Assembly (NCBI GenBank): GCA_018372555.1
Contig: JAHAIU010000034.1
Coordinates: 1 to 20,081 of the forward strand
From: Clostridium sp.
GTDB taxonomy: Bacteria; Bacillota; Clostridia; Clostridiales; Clostridiaceae
Direction of reading: 5' to 3'
DNA length: 20,081 bases
The notes beneath the pieces are model-generated. The model had not been told where the DNA came from, did no database searches, and saw nothing but the letters and a program-made list of their open reading frames with translations. Shown one piece after another: positions 7,457 through 13,767 of this stretch. Positions within the stretch are counted from its first letter, which is position 1. Every line of letters begins with the position of its first letter. The translations under genes were made by a program, and so were the position numbers.

Positions 7457-8113
7457 ATGAATATAGAATTTTTACTTGAGTTTTTAGAAAAAAACAATAC
7501 TGATACTATTACTAGAAAACATCATTCATATTTAACTTTTTATGGCCTAGAAGAACAATATACGTATGTTTTAAAGGAAGGAATAATAAAAACAAGTATT
7601 ATTTTAAAAGATGGTAGGGAATTTAATGTTTCATATATATGTGCACCTGATATAATTTCTTTATTGAGAGATGAAGTCAGTGCTAATACATTATCTCCAT
7701 TTAATGTAAGAATTGAATCTGAAGAAGCTGTTTTTTATAAAATTCCAAGAGTTACTTTTTGGAAGTATGTTAATAATGATAAGAAATTACAAACATATAT
7801 AAAAGATTATTATAGAGATAAATTATTAGAATGCATAGATAATCAAAAGATGATGATAATGAACAGTAAAAAAGGTGCTGTTTGTGCAATTCTTTATAAA
7901 TTAATTAATATTTTTGGAAAACAAGAAAAAGATAGAATAGTTATAGACTTCTTAATAACAAATGATGATATTGCTGGATTTTGCGGAATTTCAACACGTA
8001 ATAGTGTAAATAGAATTCTCCACGAATTAAAAAATGAGAAAGTAATTGATATAGTAAACAATAAAATACATATATTAGATGTGGAGTATATACATAGTTT
8101 TACTTTATATTAA
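7457..8113 (+). CDS. larR: Crp/Fnr-family regulator of the lar locus, LarR-like
   Basis: A 218-residue protein with the layout of a Crp/Fnr regulator: an N-terminal beta-roll sensor domain (about residues 15-105), a long dimerisation helix (about 106-140) and a C-terminal winged helix-turn-helix (about 165-208) with NDDIAGFCGISTRNSVNRIL as the DNA-reading part. I see no cysteine cluster for an Fe-S centre and no clear cAMP-binding cassette. It lies between and diverges from larA, as larR does in Lactobacillus plantarum, where LarR activates the racemase genes in response to the L- to D-lactate ratio. GGGGGAA about 10 nt upstream sets the ATG. Ligand and activator role are inferred from synteny. 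Confidence 0.85.
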   Translation: MNIEFLLEFLEKNNTDTITRKHHSYLTFYGLEEQYTYVLKEGIIKTSIILKDGREFNVSYICAPDIISLLRDEVSANTLSPFNVRIESEEAVFYKIPRVTFWKYVNNDKKLQTYIKDYYRDKLLECIDNQKMMIMNSKKGAVCAILYKLINIFGKQEKDRIVIDFLITNDDIAGFCGISTRNSVNRILHELKNEKVIDIVNNKIHILDVEYIHSFTLY

Positions 8114-8115
8114 TG

Positions 8116-8135
8116 TTATCATTTGATGACATCAT
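8116..8135. promoter_or_regulatory. Putative LarR operator, larMN side
   Basis: TTATCATTTGATGACATCAT lies just after the larR stop and before larMN. It shares 18 of 20 bases with 7373-7392 and contains the perfect odd palindrome TGATGACATCA. A TATAAT at 8152-8157 follows after 16 nt, nearly the same geometry as at larA. This fits class II activation with the site centred near -40. Confidence 0.6.
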
Positions 8136-8151
8136 CTATTGTTTTGCATTA

Positions 8152-8157
8152 TATAAT
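8152..8157 (+). promoter_or_regulatory. -10 box of the larMN-larQ-larO promoter
   Basis: TATAAT with a non-consensus -35 position (8129-8134, ACATCA) that overlaps the operator-like element. The larMN start codon is about 38 nt downstream. Confidence 0.55.
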
Positions 8158-8195
8158 CTCATGATAAATTAATCTCAGAAAGTGAGGTTATATTT

Positions 8196-9203
8196 ATGCA
8201 TATTCCAGATAATTATTTAAGTCCAAAAACTTGTGCAGTATTTGCAGCTACAGTTATACCTATTATAGGTTATTCAGCAAAAAAAATTAAATACGAAGTT
8301 AAAAACAAAAAGGAAACAATTCCTTTAATGGCTATTGCGTCAAGTTTATCATTTCTATTAATGATGTTTAATATTCCTCTTCCAGGAGGAACTACAGCTC
8401 ATGCTGTAGGAGGGTGTTTATTAGCAGTATTAATAGGACCTTATGAAGCATGTATAGCAATAACAATTTGCTTAATTTTACAGGCATTACTTTTTGGAGA
8501 TGGCGGAATTCTTTCATTAGGTGTAAATATCTTTAATATGGCTTTTGTGATGCCTTTTAGCGGCTATTATATATATAGTTTTTTGAAAAAAATATTTAAT
8601 GAAAAAGGTGAAATTATAGGTGTTGCTGTAGGCTCATATTTAAGTATAAATATTGCAGCTTTTTTAGTAGCTATAGAACTCGGAATTCAACCTTTAATTG
8701 CTAAGGATCAATTTAATAATCCATTATATAATCCATATCCATTATCCATAACTATTCCAGCAATGGTAGGAGCTCATGTTATTATTGGTATAGTAGAGAG
8801 TATTTTTACTGTATCAGTTTATAAAATTGTTAATAAAACTAGCTTTAATATGGAGAATAATAAAAAAGAAAGTTTTATATACAATACTAAGATAAAAATA
8901 AGACGATTTTATAAGATAATAGGAGTATTGATTTTACTATGCCCTATTGGACTTATTGCAAGCGGTACAGCTTGGGGAGAGTGGGATGTAGCAGGATTGG
9001 CAGAAAGTTTAAAATCATACAATATGACTCAAAGTATTCCAAAAGGTATTGAAAGTGGGATTAGTTTTTCAGCTTTATTTGCAGATTATAAAATACTAAA
9101 TATACAAGATTCTATAGGATATGTTTTGTGTGCAGTTACAGCAATTATAATCTTTGTATTACTTTACCGTGTTATATTTAGAGGAAGGAAAGTAAAACTA
9201 TAA
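8196..9203 (+). CDS. larMN: ECF nickel transporter substrate-binding subunit, CbiM/CbiN-type fusion (LarMN)
   Basis: A 335-residue membrane protein of the CbiM/NikM family. The mature N-terminus MHIPD supplies the terminal amine and His2, and a later His69 (TTAHAVGG) completes the metal site typical of these nickel/cobalt S-components. The CbiM-like part has about seven membrane segments and ends near residue 225. It is followed by a second unit with two membrane segments around a loop, the layout of CbiN/NikN-type auxiliary subunits, as in the fused LarMN of Lactobacillus plantarum. The context of a nickel enzyme and its cofactor factory makes nickel the likely substrate; cobalt is the alternative. 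The ATG follows AGTGAGG. It is first of three importer genes. Confidence 0.9.
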   Translation: MHIPDNYLSPKTCAVFAATVIPIIGYSAKKIKYEVKNKKETIPLMAIASSLSFLLMMFNIPLPGGTTAHAVGGCLLAVLIGPYEACIAITICLILQALLFGDGGILSLGVNIFNMAFVMPFSGYYIYSFLKKIFNEKGEIIGVAVGSYLSINIAAFLVAIELGIQPLIAKDQFNNPLYNPYPLSITIPAMVGAHVIIGIVESIFTVSVYKIVNKTSFNMENNKKESFIYNTKIKIRRFYKIIGVLILLCPIGLIASGTAWGEWDVAGLAESLKSYNMTQSIPKGIESGISFSALFADYKILNIQDSIGYVLCAVTAIIIFVLLYRVIFRGRKVKL

Positions 9204-9998
9204 ATGCCTGAATGGATGAAAAAACAAGAAGATTATAATAGAATAGAACATAAAGCTGGATATATAATAAAAAATTTAAATAAATTTAGTTCATTATTAA
9301 GGTTTTTAAGAAATGAACATAGTTATAATAACAATAAAGATATTGAAGCATATTTAAGAATATTATTTTTAATTATATGCATCTTATGTACTGTTAAGAG
9401 TACTAGTGTATATAAACTATGGGTTTGTATATTATTTATTTTGATTGAACTATCATCAAATAGTGGAGCTTTAATATGTAGTATTTTAAAAAAATCAATA
9501 GCTACATTTATATTTCCTTTTGTCATGTTTATTCCTTATTTATTTTACGGTAAAATAAATAATTCAATATTTTATTTGGTTAAAATATTTACAGTTATGC
9601 TTTCTGCTCAAATTTTTATATCTAATACAACCATATACGATATAACAAAATCCTTAAAAAAGATATATTGTCCCAATATTATTATTTTTATTATGGATAT
9701 AATGGTAAAATATTTAAATATTACTACATATTTAATATATGATATATTACAAGCTATTATTATAAGGAATATAGGAGTAGATAATAATAAGTACAATACT
9801 ATCGGTGGATTGTTTGCAAATGTATTTATCAAAATAACTAGTTGTGGTGAAGATATTTATAATGCAATGGAATGTAGAGGGTTTACAGATAAATATGTTA
9901 ACGTAAAAAGTAAGTACATAAAAAAGAATGATGTAGTATATATTTTTAAAAATATTATCTTTTTAATTATTTATTATTATATAGACCAACTAATCTAA
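9204..9998 (+). CDS. larQ: ECF nickel transporter transmembrane subunit LarQ (CbiQ family)
   Basis: A 264-residue integral membrane protein of the CbiQ/EcfT family, the energy-coupling component that links the S-component to the ATPase. The conserved coupling-helix motif appears as EDIYNAMECRGF near residue 220 (the A-x-x-x-R-G core). Several hydrophobic segments span about 65-190 and a last one lies at the C-terminus. The start codon directly follows the larMN stop, with GAGGAAGG about 12 nt upstream, indicating translational coupling. The sequence is weakly conserved, as is usual for this subunit. The assignment relies on the motif and on its place between larMN and larO. Confidence 0.88.
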   Translation: MPEWMKKQEDYNRIEHKAGYIIKNLNKFSSLLRFLRNEHSYNNNKDIEAYLRILFLIICILCTVKSTSVYKLWVCILFILIELSSNSGALICSILKKSIATFIFPFVMFIPYLFYGKINNSIFYLVKIFTVMLSAQIFISNTTIYDITKSLKKIYCPNIIIFIMDIMVKYLNITTYLIYDILQAIIIRNIGVDNNKYNTIGGLFANVFIKITSCGEDIYNAMECRGFTDKYVNVKSKYIKKNDVVYIFKNIIFLIIYYYIDQLI

Positions 9999-10112
9999 GA
10001 AAGAAATGGATAGTCCCTCACGGTGTATAGGTAAAGTGAAAATAATACTAGGGTAATATAAATAGTTTTTTATGAAATGTTACAACTGGATTATACAAGG
10101 AGGTTAATAATA

Positions 10113-10835
10113 ATGATTAAATGCGAAAATTTGAATTTTTGTTATGGTGATAACAAAGTATTAGATGATATTAATTTTACTATAAATAAAAATGATTTCA
10201 CTGTAATTATGGGTGATAATGGTTGTGGAAAATCTACGTTATTAAAAATATTAAACGGCTTAATTTTTCCATCTAAAGGTAAATATCTTTTTAATAACAA
10301 AGAAATAACTAAAAATTACTTGAAAGATAATTATAATATGGCTTTATTTCATCAAAATATAGGATTTATATTTCAAAATTATGATGTACAACTATTTAAT
10401 TCTACTGTTTATGATGAAATTGCTTTTGGTTTAAGAACTATGGGATTATCTGAAAATGATGTTAATCAAAGAGTTATGGATTGTCTTAAGCTTTTAGATA
10501 TAGAAGAACTAAAAACTAGAGTCCCTTATAATTTATCAGGAGGAGAAAAAAAGAAAGTTGTAATTGCTTCTGTTTTAGCGATGAATCCACAAGTAATAGT
10601 TTTAGATGAACCATTTAATGGTCTATCTATGAAAGTTCAAGAAGAGCTTTTATCTTTATTGGTAAATTTAAATAAATGTGGTAAAACAATTATTTTAACA
10701 ACTCATAGATATGATCAAATAAAAGAAGTAGCTAATCATTTTTTAATATTTAAAGATAAAAGTATTAAATATGATTTTACAAGAAATCAATTGATAAATA
10801 ATAATGAGGTTAAAGATTATTGCAGAATGCTTTAA
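10113..10835 (+). CDS. larO: ECF nickel transporter ATP-binding subunit LarO
   Basis: A 240-residue cytoplasmic ABC ATPase that powers nickel import with LarMN and LarQ. All motifs are present: Walker A GDNGCGKST (34-42), Q-loop Gln88 in FIFQNYDVQLF, signature LSGGE (141-145), Walker B VIVLDEP (161-167) and the switch His198 in LTTHRYD. Gln103-equivalent chemistry aside, the QLF after the Q-loop is typical of the EcfA/CbiO group. The open frame extends back to 10077, but the ATG at 10113 has AAGGAGG at 9-nt spacing and gives the normal start MIKCENLNF. A 114-nt gap separates it from larQ, more than between the other genes of this unit. Confidence 0.93.
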   Translation: MIKCENLNFCYGDNKVLDDINFTINKNDFTVIMGDNGCGKSTLLKILNGLIFPSKGKYLFNNKEITKNYLKDNYNMALFHQNIGFIFQNYDVQLFNSTVYDEIAFGLRTMGLSENDVNQRVMDCLKLLDIEELKTRVPYNLSGGEKKKVVIASVLAMNPQVIVLDEPFNGLSMKVQEELLSLLVNLNKCGKTIILTTHRYDQIKEVANHFLIFKDKSIKYDFTRNQLINNNEVKDYCRML

Positions 10836-10925
10836 TTAAATAGAAGTACTTTTTTATTTATTTTTGCAATGATATTACTAAAAACTATTTTTAATAGTAA
10901 ATAAACTCATTTTCTTTCATATATT

Positions 10926-11768
10926 GAATATATAAAAAAGATAAAATTTATAAATTAGGAGAAAAAGTAAATTTCAATGAAGGTGTTACTGCAAAGGATA
11001 CAGAAGATGGAGATATAACTAAAGATATTAAGGTAACTGGTGGAGTAAACTTTAATAAACCAGGGAAATATACATTAACTTATACTATAAGTGATAGTTA
11101 TGGTAATGAAGTAATAAAAACTAGAGCTATATCAGTTGTAAATATGGATGATTATACCTACTTAACTGATTTAAATTGGAAATCTGCAAATTCTGGTTGG
11201 AATAGTGTAAATAAGGATAAGGCTGTAAGTGGTAATAAACTAGGATTAACAAATGATGATGGTCAAGCTGTTTATTATGATAAAGGCATAGGTACTCATG
11301 CAACTTCTACAATAATATACGATCTAACAGATAAAGATTACTCATATTTCACTTCTTTTGTTGGAGTAAACAGAGCAATATATGGAAGTGCTAGCTCAAT
11401 AAATTTTGAAGTATATGTAGATGGAGAAAAGAAATTTGATAGTGGGGTAATGAATTCCGGAGATGCTAAAAATATGTAGAAATTGATATAAATGGAGCTA
11501 AGGAATTGAAGCTGGAATGGCTGAAGTAGAAAACAATAGAGTGATACTTGAAGAAAGAATAGTATCTAGAGTTGGAGAAGTATTAAATCCTAAGGAAATA
11601 AACATAAACAGCCAAAAGGTAGATTTAGAGAATAATATAGATGAAAATGGTAATATATCAATAGATACATCTAATTATAAGAGTGGATACTATGGTGTTT
11701 ATATAACATATGAAAATCTAGAAGATAATCATGAAGTTGGTGTATTTTATATGTTTCAAGTTAAGTAG
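10926..11768 (+). pseudogene. Remnant of a secreted surface protein (Ig-like plus NPCBM-like domains)
   Basis: Two open pieces and the sequence before them form one broken gene. From about 10926, without a start codon, the frame encodes a bacterial Ig-like (DUF5011-type) repeat with TAKDTEDGDITKDI and KPGKYTLTYTISDSYGN. From 11144 it continues as an NPCBM/F5-8-type carbohydrate-binding domain with GIGTHATSTIIYDL and SINFEVYVDGEKKFDSG. It stops at 11477-11479, but the next frame reads VEIDINGAKELKLE, the expected continuation. A second shift just after 11510 leads to the last frame, 11517-11768, whose tail I do not recognise. The N-terminus, including any signal peptide and catalytic domain, is missing. 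Such domains occur in clostridial glycan hydrolases. It is decayed and probably not functional. Confidence 0.8.
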
Positions 11769-11810
11769 TATATAAAGATTGATTAAAATAATAATAATAT
11801 AAAAAAAGAA

Positions 11811-11857
11811 GGTCACTAAGAATAATTTAAAGGGTTATTCTTAGTGATCATTATATT
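11811..11857. terminator. Bidirectional terminator
   Basis: The arms TCACTAAGAATAA (11813-11825) and TTATTCTTAGTGA (11835-11847) are perfect complements, extended by one G-T and one G-C pair. The plus side is followed by TTATATTTTT and the minus side by TTCTTTTTTT. It separates the broken surface-protein gene from the convergent HNH gene. Confidence 0.85.
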
Positions 11858-11910
11858 TTTAATAATTAAATTATATACAGATTATAATATTTCGTATATA
11901 ATTTGCTATT

Positions 11911-12321
11911 TTAGCTAATATTAATATTATGGAAAAGTCGCTCAAGCTCCAATTCCTTAAGGATATTATAGGAGTATAGTTTACCACCCATAAGGATTTT
12001 AATTATTTCCTTCTTCGAATAACCTTCTTTATAGAGTTTTAATCTTCTAAGAAGTCTCTTTAAAGACGAATTTGTCATTCCTAAAAGGCTATAAAGCTCC
12101 TTAGCTGTATAGTATTCTTTAGGTAAAAGTTTATATATTTTATCTTGCATATCAAGCTTATACCTAATATCAGTTTCTATGCAGTTATGGGGGCCGGTTT
12201 TCCCTCTGTGGTGGTAGTTACAAAGATACTTATAGTTAATTTTAATATCGTAGCCACCTTCTTGTTTATGAACTATATGATGAATGTCCGCTGTTGCTCC
12301 ACAAATTTCGCAGTGGTACAA
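11911..12321 (-). CDS. Small HNH-type zinc-binding protein with C-terminal helix-turn-helix
   Basis: A protein of about 136 residues. Its N-terminal part has the HNH nuclease-like pattern CEIC (Cys4, Cys7), HH (14-15), then CNYHH (Cys34, His37, His38), a likely zinc-bound beta-beta-alpha fold. The C-terminal half resembles a small DNA-binding domain: YTAKELYSLLGMTNSSLKRLL followed by YSKKEIIKILMGG. An ATG at 12327 opens the frame, but AGGAGG ends only one base before it. The TTG at 12321 lies 7 nt after that site and is the likelier start. The function is unknown: a homing-type or restriction-like nuclease, or a DNA-binding protein that kept only the fold. It stands alone between two transcription units. 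Confidence 0.7.
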   Translation of the reverse strand: MYHCEICGATADIHHIVHKQEGGYDIKINYKYLCNYHHRGKTGPHNCIETDIRYKLDMQDKIYKLLPKEYYTAKELYSLLGMTNSSLKRLLRRLKLYKEGYSKKEIIKILMGGKLYSYNILKELELERLFHNINIS

Positions 12322-12327
12322 AGTCAT

Positions 12328-12622
12328 GCCTCCTTTATATATCTTTAATTATATTATATAAGGTTTTTTCTTAATAATCTATAATATTATGAATTTAACA
12401 ATAATTAATATTATAGCTATGAATATTAAATTTATGTAATATGATAGATGGTTTGTTGTGAGATTAATACAGATTATCAATTATATTATCTGAATATTAA
12501 AAAAATCAAGTGTTTAAATTTACTTTGTTACATTCTTTAAAAATACTTGAAAATGAGGTATATCTTACTATATAATATAATTATAGTACAGTATACTAGG
12601 GAACTGAAAGAAAGGTGATACA
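12328..12622. promoter_or_regulatory. Divergent intergenic region with promoter for the 12623 gene
   Basis: AT-rich spacer. TTGAAA (12547-12552) and TATAAT (12571-12576), 18 nt apart, form a good sigma-A promoter on the plus strand, with a leader of about 40 nt. I see no clear promoter for the HNH gene and no RNA structure that stands out. Confidence 0.65.
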
Positions 12623-13297
12623 ATGAGACATAATTATGATTCATTTGATTACTGGGAAGAATTAATAAACGAAAACAAGACTATTAGAGGGCATATGTTT
12701 ATGGATAAACTGCCTGACAAAACAAGCATTTATATCCACAGTTTAATATTTTGTAAAAATAATGGACTAAATAATATATGGTCTTATTTTCCTAATGAAA
12801 AAAGCTTATTAGGATATATCCAGTATTCATTTTTACAAGAAGCTTTTTATAAATGGATATATGGAAAAGAAAGATTAGTTGTAAGTGTTCCAAATGTTCC
12901 AGTAGAAAGAATAATCTTAGATGGAGAAAAAAATAAAAAGATTACAAAAGAAGAAGCAGATAATATGAGAAGGCATGTTAAGATGGTAAAAAGTTATTGG
13001 GATTTGCCAAAAGGGCAGTTGCTTAAAGCATTACAAAGGTTTGCAAGAGATTTTAATAGAACTTGGTATGGTGATAATAAAGAGTTCTTATACTTAAAAA
13101 TTTTTGATTCTCCAAAAGCCTTAGGAGAGTTTGTAGTTGGTTCAAGTTATATGACAGCTACAGAGGAGGAATTTACAAGAAGAACAGGTGTAAATTTGTC
13201 TGAATGGAAAAGCATATGTGAAAAAGCTAGTATAAACAGGAGTTATGGTGAGAGATTTAGAGATATTTTATTGAAATCACTTACTGAAATAATATAA
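12623..13297 (+). CDS. Conserved hypothetical protein, unknown function
   Basis: I do not recognise this 224-residue protein. It has no signal peptide or obvious membrane segment and looks soluble and cytoplasmic, with many Trp, Tyr and Phe residues in the N-terminal half (SFDYWEEL, NIWSYFPNE, FYKWIYGKERL) and a basic, helical middle (MRRHVKMVKSYW, LKALQRFARDFNRTWYG). No nuclease, kinase or helix-turn-helix motif is apparent. AAAGGTGATACA before the ATG is a good ribosome-binding site, and a near-consensus promoter lies at 12547-12576, so it is very likely expressed alone. It ends 16 nt before the tRNA promoter. Base composition resembles its neighbours. Confidence 0.8.
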   Translation: MRHNYDSFDYWEELINENKTIRGHMFMDKLPDKTSIYIHSLIFCKNNGLNNIWSYFPNEKSLLGYIQYSFLQEAFYKWIYGKERLVVSVPNVPVERIILDGEKNKKITKEEADNMRRHVKMVKSYWDLPKGQLLKALQRFARDFNRTWYGDNKEFLYLKIFDSPKALGEFVVGSSYMTATEEEFTRRTGVNLSEWKSICEKASINRSYGERFRDILLKSLTEII

Positions 13298-13312
13298 GAG
13301 AAAAAGTTGTTA

Positions 13313-13341
13313 TTGACAGTAACTTAATGTGAATATATAAT
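13313..13341 (+). promoter_or_regulatory. Consensus promoter of the tRNA pair
   Basis: TTGACA (13313-13318), 17 nt, TATAAT (13336-13341): perfect hexamers and spacing, with the predicted start about 13 nt before tRNA-Gly. An inverted repeat (13312-13323 ATTGACAGTAAC with 13342-13353 GTTATTGTCAAT, one mismatch) brackets the spacer and -10 box. Confidence 0.88.
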
Positions 13342-13360
13342 GTTATTGTCAATAAGACAT

Positions 13361-13434
13361 GCGGGTGTAGCTCAATGGTAGAGCCCTTGCCTTCCAAGCA
13401 AGTTACGTGAGTTCGATTCTCATCACCCGCTCCA
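13361..13434 (+). tRNA. tRNA-Gly (TCC)
   Basis: The 74-nt cloverleaf has acceptor arms GCGGGTG/CACCCGC, a D-arm with AGCTCAATGGTAGAG, anticodon arm CTTGC-CTTCCAA-GCAAG with anticodon TCC, T-arm GTTCGATTC and an encoded CCA end after discriminator T. It decodes GGA and GGG. Confidence 0.97.
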
Positions 13435-13439
13435 AATAT

Positions 13440-13515
13440 GCGTTATTAGCTCAGTTGGTAGAGCACCTGACTCTTAATCAGGGTGTCCCGGGTTCGATCC
13501 CCTGATAACGCACCA
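13440..13515 (+). tRNA. tRNA-Lys (CTT)
   Basis: The 76-nt cloverleaf has acceptor arms GCGTTAT/ATAACGC, D-arm AGCTCAGTTGGTAGAG, anticodon arm CCTGA-CTCTTAA-TCAGG with anticodon CTT, T-loop GTTCGATCC and an encoded ACCA end. It reads AAG, the rarer lysine codon in such AT-rich genomes. It is co-transcribed with tRNA-Gly, 5 nt apart. Confidence 0.97.
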
Positions 13516-13518
13516 ATA

Positions 13519-13551
13519 AAGAGGGATTATTTTTAATCTCTCTTATTTTTT
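13519..13551 (+). terminator. Terminator of the tRNA operon
   Basis: The arms AAGAGGGATTA (13519-13529) and TAATCTCTCTT (13534-13544), with one G-T pair and a 4-nt loop, are followed by ATTTTTTG. Confidence 0.9.
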
Positions 13552-13767
13552 GTTTAATTCTAAGAAATTATAAGGGGTGAATGTACATAATTATTTGTAA
13601 TTTCCTTCCTTTAACCTCCAAGCGGACGAATATAAGTTTGTTATGACTTGGAGTGTTGTGATGTAATGAGCAAATTTACATAAGTCCACTATTTTCTTTG
13701 ATTTATAAGTGGAATACATAGGGTGAAGAGAACTAGGGTTAACTAATTTTAAAGGAGAGAATTTAAT
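13552..13767 (+). promoter_or_regulatory. Structured leader region upstream of the NhaC antiporter gene
   Basis: About 215 nt without a gene. It holds a nested hairpin with outer arms CTCCAAG (13616-13622) and CTTGGAG (13647-13653) and an inner stem ACGAA/TTTGT, and a second hairpin TCCACT (13685-13690) with AGTGGA (13708-13713). Short conserved-looking segments such as GGACGA and GGGTGAAGAG are unpaired or near stems. The GC content is higher than in neighbouring spacers. TTGTTA-18-TGTAAT (13638-13667) is one possible promoter, which would place the first hairpin upstream of transcription. The region may be a riboswitch-type leader or a promoter region; I match no known class. Confidence 0.4.

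Noticed and set aside
9323..9832. Minus-strand frames opposite larQ
   Set aside because: Low-complexity shadows of an AT-rich membrane-protein gene without ribosome-binding sites.
10077..10112. Twelve extra N-terminal codons for larO
   Set aside because: AAGGAGG lies inside this stretch and points to the ATG at 10113; the extra residues are not part of an ABC ATPase.
10836..10925. Terminator after larO (TTACTA...TAGTAA with T-runs)
   Set aside because: The stem is short and imperfect and the T-runs are not placed after it; it is too weak to list as a feature.
13616..13740. Guanidine (ykkC) riboswitch, suggested by GGACGA and CTAGGGTT
   Set aside because: The two segments are in the wrong order and the remaining conserved parts are missing.
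13552..13767. Lysine riboswitch upstream of the NhaC gene
   Set aside because: The multi-stem core and its conserved segments could not be found; only simple hairpins are present.
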